Assembly (NCBI GenBank): GCA_024698325.1
Contig: JAILRG010000068.1
Coordinates: 1 to 44,200 of the forward strand
From: Treponema sp.
GTDB taxonomy: Bacteria; Spirochaetota; Spirochaetia; Treponematales; Treponemataceae
Direction of reading: 5' to 3'
Length of the DNA stretch: 44,200 nt
Numbering within the stretch: position 1 is the first letter of the stretch; each line of letters opens with the position of its first letter. The position numbers and the translations under genes are program-made. This document shows positions 1-8,023 of this stretch, piece after piece. Under the pieces are notes generated by a model. It ran no database searches, was not told the origin of the DNA, and saw only the letters and a program-made list of their open reading frames with translations.

Positions 1-24
1 TTCAATAAGCGCCTTACAAAACAT

Positions 25-58
25 GCCTGCAGAAACGACTCTTCGCTTTTCTGCAGGC
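25..58. repeat. Inverted repeat at left edge
   Basis: The 11-base arms GCCTGCAGAAA (25-35) and TTTCTGCAGGC (48-58) are exact reverse complements around a 12-base loop. The hairpin lies downstream of the ABC ATPase gene and may be a terminator for whatever converges from the left, which lies outside the window. There is no clear T-run on either side. Confidence 0.55.
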
Positions 59-71
59 GTATGCACGACTT

Positions 72-110
72 AAAAAAAAGCAGCGGCAGGGTGCATTGCC
101 TTCCTGCCGC
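72..110 (-). terminator. Rho-independent terminator of the ABC importer operon
   Basis: Read on the minus strand, an 8-bp stem (GCGGCAGG pairing with CCTGCCGC, 103-110 and 83-90) is followed by eight T residues (72-79). It sits 20 bases past the stop codon of the ATPase gene, so it is the natural end of the importer transcript. Confidence 0.85.
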
Positions 111-129
111 CGAATTGTTTCGTCTGCCC

Positions 130-1779
130 CTACTTTTCAAGACTTCCCAGCGTCATGCGCTTTCCGCTCTTTCTGTCAAAAAGCATGATGCCGCATCCGC
201 TAAAGTTTATGCCGTGCTTTGCACCAATCTGGAATGTCACGCCGCCAAAGACCACGCTCGTTAAGAGATAGTCTTTTATCTTGAGCTTGACTGTACTTTC
301 AAGACCAGTCGGCATGGCGCCGCAGATTTCCACGTCGAACATGCCGTTTTCTGCAATCTGGATGAACTCCGGGCGCACGCCCAGCACAAAGTCGCCGTTT
401 TCAGGCGCGGCTTCTTCTTTTTCGGCAAAGCCCTGCTCGTCACTCACACGAGCGACCGGGTACTTAAAGACCTCGTCCTTGTTCGCCTTCTCCACATAGC
501 CTTTTTCCTGACTCTGCGCCTTAAGCTCCTCTGCAGCCTTTGCGCTAGCTGCATCGCGCTCCTTGTACCAGTCATCCAGCGTAAAGCCAGCTTCCGGCTT
601 AAAGGTAATCGTCTCGCCGTCGAACACGGTAAGCTTGATTGAGCCGTCGGCAGCCTGCTGGCCGTGCGCATTTATAAAGTTGATTGACGGATTTCCGACA
701 AAGTCTGCAACAAAGAGATTGTTAGGCTTGTTGTAGACCGTAAGCGGCGGCTCATACTGCTGCAGAACGCCGTTATTGATAAGGCAGATGCGCGTTGCAA
801 GCGTCATAGCCTCCATCTGGTCGTGGGTGACGTACACGAAGGTGCTTCCCGTCTCGATGTGCAAGCGCTGAAGCTCGTAGCGCATTTCCAGGCGAAGCTT
901 AGCGTCCAGGTTTGAAAGCGGCTCGTCCATAAAAAGCACGCTCGGCTCCGGTGCAAGCGTTCGCGCGATGGCGACGCGCTGCTGCTGGCCGCCGGAAAGC
1001 TCTGCCGGATAGCGGTCCATGAACATGCCGATTTTTACGACGCGGCTTACTTTGCGCACGGCAAGGTCAATCTCCTCGTCAGTAAGCTTCCGCTCTTTTA
1101 CAACCGGCACGCCGTCTTTTACCAGCTGGAAGTCATCTGTCAGCGTAAAGCCGTTTGCCTTTGCGGCGGCTACCGCGGCTTCTGCCTTTGCATGGAACCT
1201 GCTGCAGGCTTCATTTGCAAGCGAGCTTACATCTCCGCCCTTGTGCAGGCCGAGCGCAAGGAGCTTTTTTGCACTGTACATGCTGATTTCAAAGGTGTCG
1301 ATGAGCTTCATCAGCGCCTTTTCTTCATCAACCTGGCCGTTTTTGTCCTTGGACTCGTCAAGCGCAAAGACGACGACCTGCGGGCTTTCTAAGATGTCTG
1401 CAAGGCGGCTGTTTGTCTTTGCCTCCCAGTCGTATACCGGAAGCTCTTCGTTAATGTTACTCAAGCCGAAAGCGATGTTCTTGTAGACAGTCATATTCGG
1501 CCAGAGTGCGTAATTCTGGAACAAAAAGCCCACCTTGCGCTTGTTCGGCGGAATGTTGATGCCTAGCTCGCTGTCATAAACGACTTTGTCACCGATTTCG
1601 ATTCTGCCGCTTGTCGGTGTTTCAAGGCCCGCAATCATACGGAGCGTCGTCGTCTTACCGCACCCGGAAGGTCCCAGCAGAGTCACGAAGGCATTATCAT
1701 CTATCACTAAGTTCAGTCTGTCCACGCCGTAGAATTTTCCCCAGCGCTTGGTCACGTTTGTCAATGTAATTTTTGGCAT
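130..1779 (-). CDS. ABC transporter ATP-binding protein with large insertion
   Basis: This cytoplasmic ATPase powers the importer encoded just upstream. Visible motifs are Walker A GPSGCGKTT (residues 36-44), the Q-loop Q88, signature LSGGQQQR (261-268), Walker B VLFMDEP (281-287), the D-loop SNLDAKLR and the switch H319. The family is the PotA/FbpC/MalK type, with a C-terminal TOBE-like regulatory part. At 549 residues it is far longer than the usual 350-370. About 140 extra residues, Ala/Lys/Asp-rich, lie between the Q-loop and the signature (roughly 108-250). Another charged stretch lies near 395-450, in the regulatory part. The gene starts inside the permease stop (TAATG, one shared base) behind a GGAGG, so translation is probably coupled. 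The substrate cannot be told from the ATPase. Confidence 0.93.
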   Translation of the reverse strand: MPKITLTNVTKRWGKFYGVDRLNLVIDDNAFVTLLGPSGCGKTTTLRMIAGLETPTSGRIEIGDKVVYDSELGINIPPNKRKVGFLFQNYALWPNMTVYKNIAFGLSNINEELPVYDWEAKTNSRLADILESPQVVVFALDESKDKNGQVDEEKALMKLIDTFEISMYSAKKLLALGLHKGGDVSSLANEACSRFHAKAEAAVAAAKANGFTLTDDFQLVKDGVPVVKERKLTDEEIDLAVRKVSRVVKIGMFMDRYPAELSGGQQQRVAIARTLAPEPSVLFMDEPLSNLDAKLRLEMRYELQRLHIETGSTFVYVTHDQMEAMTLATRICLINNGVLQQYEPPLTVYNKPNNLFVADFVGNPSINFINAHGQQAADGSIKLTVFDGETITFKPEAGFTLDDWYKERDAASAKAAEELKAQSQEKGYVEKANKDEVFKYPVARVSDEQGFAEKEEAAPENGDFVLGVRPEFIQIAENGMFDVEICGAMPTGLESTVKLKIKDYLLTSVVFGGVTFQIGAKHGINFSGCGIMLFDRKSGKRMTLGSLEK

Positions 1780-3611
1780 TATTTTCCTCCAACACCCTTG
1801 TCAATGCTCGCGCCTGTCAGCTTGTTAATCAGCGCATTGAACACAAGGATCGTAACAATCAAAATCAAGTTCATACCGCTTGAGAAGGCGTACAAGCCCA
1901 TCTCGTCAAAGTAGTCCATGGCAGTCGTCATAATCTTGAACTGGTCGCACAAAAGCATAAAGAGCGTCAATTCGCGCAAACAGGTCATGAAGGGCAAGAG
2001 GAAGCTTGATATAATCGTGCTCTTCTGAATCGGGATGATGATACCGAACATGCGCTTTACCCAGGGAATGTCCTGAATGATTGCCGCTTCCTCAATCTCA
2101 CCGCTGATTTGCAGCATAGAATTAAGCGAGGCACGGCTTGCAAACGGAATGTACTTAACCGTACCGGTCAGCATCAAGATTAAGAAGGAGCCGCCGATGG
2201 AAAGTGTCTTACCAAAGATAAGGAATGCGACGCCAACGGAGAGCGACGGCATAAGGTAGGGCAAAAAGGCGACCGAGTTCACGTAGGCTGCGGCGCGGCT
2301 GCGGCGGTTCTTGCTGACGGCGTAGCCGACAAGAGTGCCGATAGTGCCCGCACAGAGGGAGCAGACGACAGCAACATAGAGCTGGCCGGCAAAGGCTTTC
2401 CAGATCTGCACATTATGAAGCATGCCCAGCTGACCGAAAAGGCCGTATTCGCCCTGAGTATCACTCGTCGTCCACCACTTGGTAGTCAGATGCGAGATGT
2501 CGCCGGTCTTTAAGAAGCTGTAGTCACCGGGGTTGGGCAGGAAGGTTTCAATGCCGAAGGAGATAATCGGGTAGATGCTGGTCAAAAGTGTGAGTACGAT
2601 AAAGACGCAGGCAACCGCATAGCGGCCGATTTTTCCCAGGTTCGCCTTGCTTATCTGGCCTGACTTACCGGTGACGGTCGTGTAGTTTTTGCGGCTTGAA
2701 GTGCTCGACTGGTTCAGCATCAGGATGGCCACGCCGAAAATCATCATGATGACGGCGATAATGCTTGCCTCGCCCGCGCGCGCGCTACTCAAAGCGACGT
2801 ACTTGGTAGAAAGCGTAGTCAGTCCCAAATAATGCGGAACTGGGTAGCTTCCCATGGCGCTGCCGAATACAAGCAGAATCGTAGAAAGGATGGCCGGCTT
2901 TACAAGCGGTAGCGTAATGCACAAAAAGCTCTTCCATTTAGGCGTGTCCAGAATCGTCGCCGCTTCCTCAAGGTTTGCATCCATATTGCGGAAGATGCCA
3001 CCAATCAAGATGTAGGCAAAAGGCGCGTAGTGCAGGCCGAGCACGATTGCCGCCGGAAACAAGCCCTGACACCACCAGAGCGGCATGTGTATATTGAACA
3101 AGGAAGCGAGCAAGCCGTCCGCTCCGTGCGTGACAGCATTACTGTTAAACGCGTTTCGCCAGACCATGGCGAGCGTCCACTGCGGCATGATATACGGGAA
3201 AATAAAAATCGAGCTCAAGTACTGCTTGAATTTCAGATTAGTACGGGTAACCAGGTAGGCAAAGATGCCGCCATATACAATCGAAATAAAGCAGGTAAGC
3301 ACTGCAAGAATGACCGTATTCAAAAGCGGTACCCACAGGTTTGTACGGGCAAGCTTTCCGGTAAAGAGGTCAACCCAGTTATAGAATGTGTACTGTCCTT
3401 CCTTTAAGCCCGTGCGCAAAGAATCCACCGTACCTGCGTGGACGGCAACCGTGTCCTTTGCAAGATAGAGGATTGGCGCAATGGTCGAAACAGAAAGCAC
3501 AATACCGAACAAAAGCAAAATCACGTTCTGCGGCTTTGAAAAGAATGTTGTAATCTGATTCATTCTCTGCTGAGCCGCAAGAGATCTTGCAGGAGCAATC
3601 GTTTGTGTCAT
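1779..3611 (-). CDS. ABC transporter permease, two fused membrane domains
   Basis: The 610-residue inner-membrane permease carries two copies of the binding-protein-dependent transport domain in one chain, about residues 85-300 and 405-600. Each has the EAA-type loop that docks the ATPase, visible as EEAATILDTPKWKSF and EEAAIIQDIPWVKRM followed by P-rich helices. Fused permeases of this kind are typical of the FbpB/ThiP group (ferric iron, thiamine, phosphonate and similar solutes). The ATG at 3611 is preceded by AAAGGA. It lies between the binding protein and the ATPase, so all three form one operon. The specificity is not readable from the sequence. Confidence 0.92.
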   Translation of the reverse strand: MTQTIAPARSLAAQQRMNQITTFFSKPQNVILLLFGIVLSVSTIAPILYLAKDTVAVHAGTVDSLRTGLKEGQYTFYNWVDLFTGKLARTNLWVPLLNTVILAVLTCFISIVYGGIFAYLVTRTNLKFKQYLSSIFIFPYIMPQWTLAMVWRNAFNSNAVTHGADGLLASLFNIHMPLWWCQGLFPAAIVLGLHYAPFAYILIGGIFRNMDANLEEAATILDTPKWKSFLCITLPLVKPAILSTILLVFGSAMGSYPVPHYLGLTTLSTKYVALSSARAGEASIIAVIMMIFGVAILMLNQSSTSSRKNYTTVTGKSGQISKANLGKIGRYAVACVFIVLTLLTSIYPIISFGIETFLPNPGDYSFLKTGDISHLTTKWWTTSDTQGEYGLFGQLGMLHNVQIWKAFAGQLYVAVVCSLCAGTIGTLVGYAVSKNRRSRAAAYVNSVAFLPYLMPSLSVGVAFLIFGKTLSIGGSFLILMLTGTVKYIPFASRASLNSMLQISGEIEEAAIIQDIPWVKRMFGIIIPIQKSTIISSFLLPFMTCLRELTLFMLLCDQFKIMTTAMDYFDEMGLYAFSSGMNLILIVTILVFNALINKLTGASIDKGVGGK

Positions 3612-3636
3612 TACATGTCCTTTTTATAAAAAATAT

Positions 3637-3655
3637 CCCCGGTTTACTGCCGGGG
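3637..3655 (-). promoter_or_regulatory. Stem-loop directly upstream of permease gene
   Basis: CCCCGG (3637-3642) pairs with CCGGGG (3650-3655). On the minus strand it is followed by ATATTTTTTATAAAAAGGA, so it is both a T-tailed hairpin and the structure next to the permease ribosome-binding site. It follows the 3662-3696 terminator, giving two stem-loops in tandem. Confidence 0.6.
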
Positions 3656-3661
3656 GAATGC

Positions 3662-3696
3662 AAAAAACAGCGCCGGCTGTATTGCTACGGCCGGCA
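3662..3696 (-). terminator. Intra-operon terminator/attenuator after binding-protein gene
   Basis: GCCGGC plus GTA arms (3672-3681 and 3686-3695), with one mismatch, enclose a four-base loop. On the minus strand six T residues follow (3662-3667). It begins eight bases after the binding-protein stop codon. Partial termination here would give more binding protein than permease, as in many importer operons. Confidence 0.75.
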
Positions 3697-3703
3697 CATC
3701 TCC

Positions 3704-5023
3704 TTAGCGGCCGCCGCGGAGAGAATCAATCCAGTCACCCAAATCAAGTGAAACTTCTGAACAGTATTTCGGGTCTTCGATAACCAGAGCACCGCCATTC
3801 TCGCTTGACCACCAGTCGTAGCCGCGATCGTTCTTTGCGGGGAACTCGGCGCCGCCAGCTGTGCTGTGGTGATATTTTGCTTCGTTTTCCGCCGCAAGAA
3901 CCGGGTTAGCAGAATAGCCGCCCATGTCCTTGCCCCAGGCAGAGAAGCCTTCAAGCTTGGTTACCATGAATGAGATGAATGCGCACGCTGTCCACGGATA
4001 CGGAGATGAATCCATAACCTCAAGGTAATGACAGTAGCCGTAGCCGCCGATGCCCTTGTAGCCGTCGTTGTAAGCGGCAACAGCAATGTTATTTACGGAA
4101 GACTCAGCAGTTTCAGCAACAGAACGCAGTTTTGAGTACACGATAAGCGCAAACTCACCGGCGGCAGACTTTGAAACCAGCTCGGTACAAATCGGGCCAT
4201 CGTCGGTCATTGCGTTATAGTTCTGAACCCAGAGCTTTGTCCATGCAAGACCGTACTTTGCGTTGGCACCTTCAATGCCGTAGTTCTTTGCCACAGTCGC
4301 ACATTCGTCGATTGTCGGCTGGAAGAACGCTTTCTTTGAGCTGTCGAGTGCGTCAAATGCGTTTTTAAGCCAGGTTGCATATTTATCTGAAGAAAGCATG
4401 TACAGGAAGTTCTTTCCGACAAGCTCGCTGTTCACGTCCATGAACATACCCTTTGCGCCGTCATAGACAAAATCCCAGCAGTTCGTAAAATCAGCTCCCG
4501 CCGTTTTGTTGAACATGAATACCTTGTTCAGCGTCTGCAGGGAAAGCAGCTCAGGATAATCTTTCTTTTCAAGCTTGTTTGCTTCTGCCCACTCTTTCGG
4601 CACAAAGGTGCGCAGGATTCCGGTGTCCATCATCTTTGACTGAATCTGGTTACCGTCCTGAATAAGCGTCATAAAGTATTCAGGCTTGGTTGACTTGTAA
4701 TCAACAGACAGCGTGGTAAAAATTGAATTGTTCTTCGGCTGTGACCATTCAATGGTTCCGGCATACGACGGGTCGACAGACTTTAAGTAATTGATAAAGG
4801 CAGCGCCCGCAGTCTTACCGCGGCTAGAGTTACCGATACCCTTGATGGTAGCAGTTTTTGACTCTTCAACAGCTTTCTTACACAGCTCGTCAAAGCTCAT
4901 TTTTTCTGCCTGAGCAATGATTTTCTGAACCTCTGATTCCGCAACAGCAGCTTTTTTGCCGTTACATGACATGCCAAGAAGCGCAACTGCTCCCATGGCC
5001 AGACAAACTATAGATTTTTTCAA
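3704..5023 (-). CDS. Substrate-binding lipoprotein of the ABC importer
   Basis: A 439-residue extracellular solute-binding protein. The N-terminus is a lipoprotein signal: MKKS, a hydrophobic core, then a lipobox ending LLGMSC with Cys20 as the lipidation site. The mature part has the general look of the PotD/FbpA-type periplasmic binding fold, but I cannot name the ligand. The start codon is TTG at 5023, chosen because it sits four bases after GGGGGAG and places the charged MKK before the hydrophobic core. A good promoter lies upstream (5061-5088). It is first in the importer operon and is followed by a terminator-like stem-loop. Confidence 0.88.
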   Translation of the reverse strand: MKKSIVCLAMGAVALLGMSCNGKKAAVAESEVQKIIAQAEKMSFDELCKKAVEESKTATIKGIGNSSRGKTAGAAFINYLKSVDPSYAGTIEWSQPKNNSIFTTLSVDYKSTKPEYFMTLIQDGNQIQSKMMDTGILRTFVPKEWAEANKLEKKDYPELLSLQTLNKVFMFNKTAGADFTNCWDFVYDGAKGMFMDVNSELVGKNFLYMLSSDKYATWLKNAFDALDSSKKAFFQPTIDECATVAKNYGIEGANAKYGLAWTKLWVQNYNAMTDDGPICTELVSKSAAGEFALIVYSKLRSVAETAESSVNNIAVAAYNDGYKGIGGYGYCHYLEVMDSSPYPWTACAFISFMVTKLEGFSAWGKDMGGYSANPVLAAENEAKYHHSTAGGAEFPAKNDRGYDWWSSENGGALVIEDPKYCSEVSLDLGDWIDSLRGGR

Positions 5024-5060
5024 AGGACTCCCCCTTATCTGAAATTAATATTACATTTTA

Positions 5061-5088
5061 ATTCTAAGACGAAAATCCAGATTGTCAA
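5061..5088 (-). promoter_or_regulatory. Promoter of the ABC importer operon
   Basis: On the minus strand a perfect -35 TTGACA (5083-5088) is followed by a 16-base spacer and -10 TAGAAT (5061-5066). The leader to the TTG start is about 30 bases and contains the GGGGGAG ribosome-binding site. Confidence 0.75.
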
Positions 5089-5170
5089 ATCATTTTTTTT
5101 GTGCAGCATTTCTCTGTTCACCTCAATTTACGTCAACAAAAATGGAGTAATAAGTCTGAATTAAGGCAAA

Positions 5171-5219
5171 TTGACACACCACTTTTTTTTTGTATGGTAT
5201 TATTTCAGAAAACAAGGAG
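5171..5219 (+). promoter_or_regulatory. Promoter and RBS of the orphan membrane protein
   Basis: TTGACA (5171-5176), a 16-base spacer and TATGGT (5193-5198) form a plausible sigma-70-type promoter, followed by AAGGAG (5214-5219) nine bases before the ATG at 5229. It diverges from the importer promoter. The 80 bases between the two are AT-rich with no further clear element. Confidence 0.6.
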
Positions 5220-5228
5220 ACAAGAACT

Positions 5229-6224
5229 ATGTCAGAAGAAAGTGCAAATGCTCATACTCTTAAATTTTTAAGAAATCCATTTTTGATTTCTACTTTGTCG
5301 GCTTTGCTGTTGTCAGTTATTATAGCTATGCTTACAAGGTATGGACCTCGTTTTTCGGTCAGATTTTTGATCGTTTTTTTCTGCCTTGAAGCAGCTGCAT
5401 GTTACTTTACCGGCCAGGTTTTGCTTGGAAAAAAGAGACCCTATTATGGAACGGTAGGTGAACGTGTTGTTCTATCTGTGATTGAAATCGTTGTTCTGCT
5501 GCTATTTTCACTACCTGTAGGCGTAAGGTTTTTGCCAGAGAAAATACTTGGGATTACCGTTATTGCAAGTATACTGTGCTCAGCGCTTCTATTTGTAGCT
5601 TTTCTTGTGATTCCACTTTTACCTGTTAAATTTAAGAATAAATGCATTCTTTCAGCAGTTTCATTTGGAATCTATCTTTTGCTTTCAGTATTCTTTGGCT
5701 TAGTAATTGGAAAAACGTTTGTTTCTGCTGCCCAACAGCAGGTTCAGACAACTCAAGATTATTCAGCACCTACGCCAGGGCCGGACGGTATTCCCGAAGT
5801 AGAATTAGTTCCCTATACTCCAAGCCCGCAAACAGATACATATGCTTATTCCATGCCCTCACGCAGTGCAAAGTATGTTGAGCTTAACACTGAAGGTGTA
5901 AAACGAATCAAAATATATGCTACTTGTGATGCTAATGGATCACAGCTCAAATTTGATCTTCTGCCAGATTTGGATGCTTTCTATAATTTTTCACACAATT
6001 CAACAGAAGGCGGGTATTCCCGATGGAAGAACTGCGACTACCTCGGAAAAAGCTACATGCATGAAATCGAGGTAGACGACTATCCAGCCGGTTCACAATT
6101 TTATCTGGCAATGAAAAACCGCAACTGGGCGGTTAATGCGTTTGTGGATATAAAAATAACGTACTATTATAAACAAAGTGGTATGAAAATAGTGCCGAAG
6201 AGAACAGGAGCTGGAATAAACTAA
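5229..6224 (+). CDS. Orphan integral membrane protein, unknown function
   Basis: I do not recognise this 331-residue protein. From about residue 15 to 170 there are four to five hydrophobic segments separated by short charged loops. A Q/T/P-rich linker follows (about 172-205), then a soluble C-terminal domain of some 125 residues rich in Tyr, Asn and Asp, probably beta-rich. The start at 5229 rather than the in-frame 5190 is set by AAGGAG at 5214-5219. The DNA is clearly more AT-rich than its neighbours, with frequent TTT, AAA and GAA codons. It has its own promoter and a hairpin array behind it, so it looks like a single-gene insertion. Function unknown. Confidence 0.75.
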   Translation: MSEESANAHTLKFLRNPFLISTLSALLLSVIIAMLTRYGPRFSVRFLIVFFCLEAAACYFTGQVLLGKKRPYYGTVGERVVLSVIEIVVLLLFSLPVGVRFLPEKILGITVIASILCSALLFVAFLVIPLLPVKFKNKCILSAVSFGIYLLLSVFFGLVIGKTFVSAAQQQVQTTQDYSAPTPGPDGIPEVELVPYTPSPQTDTYAYSMPSRSAKYVELNTEGVKRIKIYATCDANGSQLKFDLLPDLDAFYNFSHNSTEGGYSRWKNCDYLGKSYMHEIEVDDYPAGSQFYLAMKNRNWAVNAFVDIKITYYYKQSGMKIVPKRTGAGIN

Positions 6225-6243
6225 TACTTTCAGCCCTAAAAAA

Positions 6244-6287
6244 AAGCCGTCCAGTTGGACGGCTTCTCCAGCGCCATGGATGGCGCT
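6244..6287. terminator. Two adjacent hairpins between converging genes
   Basis: Stem 1: AAGCCGTCC (6244-6252) with GGACGGCTT (6257-6265) and a four-base loop. On the minus strand it runs into eight T residues (6238-6245), a classical terminator. Stem 2: AGCGCCA (6270-6276) with TGGCGCT (6281-6287). Both lie between the membrane-protein stop and the argG stop. Confidence 0.8.
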
Positions 6288-6300
6288 GCAAGACTTGCCC

Positions 6301-6337
6301 ACGAGTTTCGGTTTCGCGAAGCGAAACCGAAACTCGT
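6301..6337. repeat. Perfect 17-bp inverted repeat with 3-base loop
   Basis: The arms at 6301-6317 and 6321-6337 are exact reverse complements (left arm ACGAGTTTCGGTTTCGC) around GAA. There is no T-run after it, so it is more than a simple terminator, perhaps an mRNA 3'-end stabiliser or a mobile palindrome. Confidence 0.9.
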
Positions 6338-6338
6338 A

Positions 6339-6372
6339 CACGAAAAAACGACATGGAAGTCGTTTTTTCGTG
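6339..6372. terminator. Bidirectional terminator between the membrane gene and argG
   Basis: A perfect 14-bp stem, CACGAAAAAACGAC (6339-6352) with its reverse complement (6359-6372), contains the T-run within the descending arm on either strand. It begins two bases past the argG stop, so it should end argG transcription and, in the other direction, transcripts from the membrane-protein gene. Confidence 0.8.
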
Positions 6373-6373
6373 C

Positions 6374-7636
6374 TTATTCTGTAGGACGCTTCTTTAAGCT
6401 CTTGCTTTCTGCAACAGCCTGTCCTTCGCCGACTTTCTGCTCCATCATGGCGCGCACTTTTAACGGCAGACCGAACAGCGTGATAAAGCCCTGTGCATCC
6501 TTGTGGTTGTACAGCTCGCCAGTCGTAAAGCTTGCGATATCCTCGTTGTACAGGCTGTACTTTGAGCTTGAACCTGCAGCGCGAATCTGTCCCTTAACCA
6601 GCTTAACCTTTGTCCAGCCGGTCACGGTCTCCTGCGTCTTATCGACGAATGCCATCAGCGCGTCATACAGCGGCGTGAACACTTTTCCGTCGTAGATGAG
6701 TTCTGCAAGGCGCAGTGACACCTGCTGCTTGTAGTGGTAGGTGTCGCGGTCGAGGCAGATATGGTCCATCATGCGGTGCGCAAAGTACAGGATTGCTCCA
6801 CCGGGAGTCTCATACACGCCGCGGCTCTTCATGCCGACGCAGCGGTTTTCGCAGATATCTACAAGGCCGACGCCATTTTTGCCGCCAATTTTGTTCAGCT
6901 CAAGCATCAGCTCCAGGCCGTTCATCTTCTTTCCGTTTACGCTGACCGGAATGCCCTTTTCCCATTCAATCGTCACATACTCGCCGTCGCCTGCTTCTTC
7001 AGGCACCACGGTGTTTTTAAGCATATGCTTGTAGTTAGGCTCGTTTTCAGTCTTCTCAAGCTCAAGACCTTCGTGGCTGATGTGCCAGATGTTCTCGTCG
7101 CGGCTGTATGACTGGTCTTTTTTCATCGGAACTTCAAGACCGCGGTCTTCAAGGAACTTGATTTCGGCCTCGCGGCTGTCCATGTTCCATTTGTCGTCGC
7201 GCCAGGCGGCGATTACTTTCAGGTCCGGAGCAAATGCCTTGATTGCCAGCTCAAAGCGTACCTGGTCGTTTCCTTTACCGGTAGCACCGTGGCAGATGGC
7301 GACAGCACCTTCCTGACGGGCATATTCAACCAAAATCTTTCCGATAAGCGGGCGTGCGGTTGAAGTGCCAAGCAGGTACTCGTCTTCGTAGACAGCGTTT
7401 GCCTTGAGTGCCGGCCACACGTATTCTTCAATATATTCCTGACGCGCATCAACTACATAGCAGGCTGAAGCGCCGGTCTTAACAGCACGGCCCTTGATTT
7501 TTTCCCAGTCATCGCCCTGTCCTACGTCAATGCAGACTGCGATAACGTCATAGTCATAGTTTTCTTTGAGCCACGGAATGATTACCGTTGTGTCCAAACC
7601 ACCGGAATAGGCTAGAATTACTTTGTCTTTTGCCAT
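6374..7636 (-). CDS. argG: Argininosuccinate synthase
   Basis: Joins citrulline and aspartate with ATP to give argininosuccinate, the penultimate step of arginine synthesis. The N-terminal P-loop ATP pyrophosphatase motif YSGGLDTT (residues 10-17) and the downstream GATGKGNDQVRFE block are the family signatures. At 420 residues it has the usual length. The start at 7636 is taken from GAGG six bases before it; the longer frame lacks a better site. No argH is in the window, so the lyase must be elsewhere. It has its own promoter with an ARG-box-like site (7660-7694) and a strong terminator. The gene upstream codes for a Fur-type regulator in the same direction. Confidence 0.97.
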   Translation of the reverse strand: MAKDKVILAYSGGLDTTVIIPWLKENYDYDVIAVCIDVGQGDDWEKIKGRAVKTGASACYVVDARQEYIEEYVWPALKANAVYEDEYLLGTSTARPLIGKILVEYARQEGAVAICHGATGKGNDQVRFELAIKAFAPDLKVIAAWRDDKWNMDSREAEIKFLEDRGLEVPMKKDQSYSRDENIWHISHEGLELEKTENEPNYKHMLKNTVVPEEAGDGEYVTIEWEKGIPVSVNGKKMNGLELMLELNKIGGKNGVGLVDICENRCVGMKSRGVYETPGGAILYFAHRMMDHICLDRDTYHYKQQVSLRLAELIYDGKVFTPLYDALMAFVDKTQETVTGWTKVKLVKGQIRAAGSSSKYSLYNEDIASFTTGELYNHKDAQGFITLFGLPLKVRAMMEQKVGEGQAVAESKSLKKRPTE

Positions 7637-7659
7637 AACACGCCTCATGTGCATTAAAA

Positions 7660-7694
7660 TGAATAAATATGCAGAAACAATAGCGTTTTTTCAA
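7660..7694 (-). promoter_or_regulatory. argG promoter overlapped by an ARG box
   Basis: On the minus strand, -35 TTGAAA (7689-7694), a 17-base spacer and -10 CATATT (7666-7671). Overlapping the -10 is TGAATAAATATGCA (plus-strand reading, 7660-7673). It matches the ArgR operator core TGAAT-4 A/T-ATTCA at every defined position but one. This predicts repression by an ArgR/AhrC-type regulator encoded elsewhere. Confidence 0.7.
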
Positions 7695-7714
7695 AGTTTA
7701 TGCAACACTTTACG

Positions 7715-7975
7715 TTATCTGTGTGTTTTCGTATTCACACAAAAGCCTTGGCGGTTAATAAAGCCCAGCTCCTCCAGCTGGCGAACCGTCCGATACACAG
7801 TCGCCGTGCTGACGCCAGAGGACTGCGCTTTAAGGAGGTAGCAGATTTCCTTGCAGTCAGTATTTCCGTCAAGAAAAATCGACTTAAGAATTTTTTTCTT
7901 CTGTTCGGTCATGCGAAATCCCTGGCGGTGCAGGGATTGTTCGATATCAGAAATAGAGGTTTTGTTTTCAGGCAT
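7715..7975 (-). CDS. Short Fur-family DNA-binding protein (winged helix only)
   Basis: The 86-residue product matches the N-terminal winged helix of the Fur family: GFRMTEQKKKILKSIF for helices 1-2, then the recognition-helix segment SGVSTATVYRTVRQLEELG and a wing ending near residue 80. Normal Fur/PerR/Zur proteins have 130-160 residues with a C-terminal dimerisation and metal-binding half. That half (His/Cys/Asp ligands) is absent here, and the frame ends cleanly. GGGAG lies nine bases before the ATG. It may dimerise differently, or respond to no metal. It has its own promoter with a palindrome at the start site, suggesting autoregulation. It lies 78 bases upstream of argG on the same strand. 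Confidence 0.8.
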   Translation of the reverse strand: MPENKTSISDIEQSLHRQGFRMTEQKKKILKSIFLDGNTDCKEICYLLKAQSSGVSTATVYRTVRQLEELGFINRQGFCVNTKTHR

Positions 7976-8023
7976 AGTAAGTAGCTCCCGGTGAAATGTC
8001 TGCCAGCAATCAAAAATACATCA

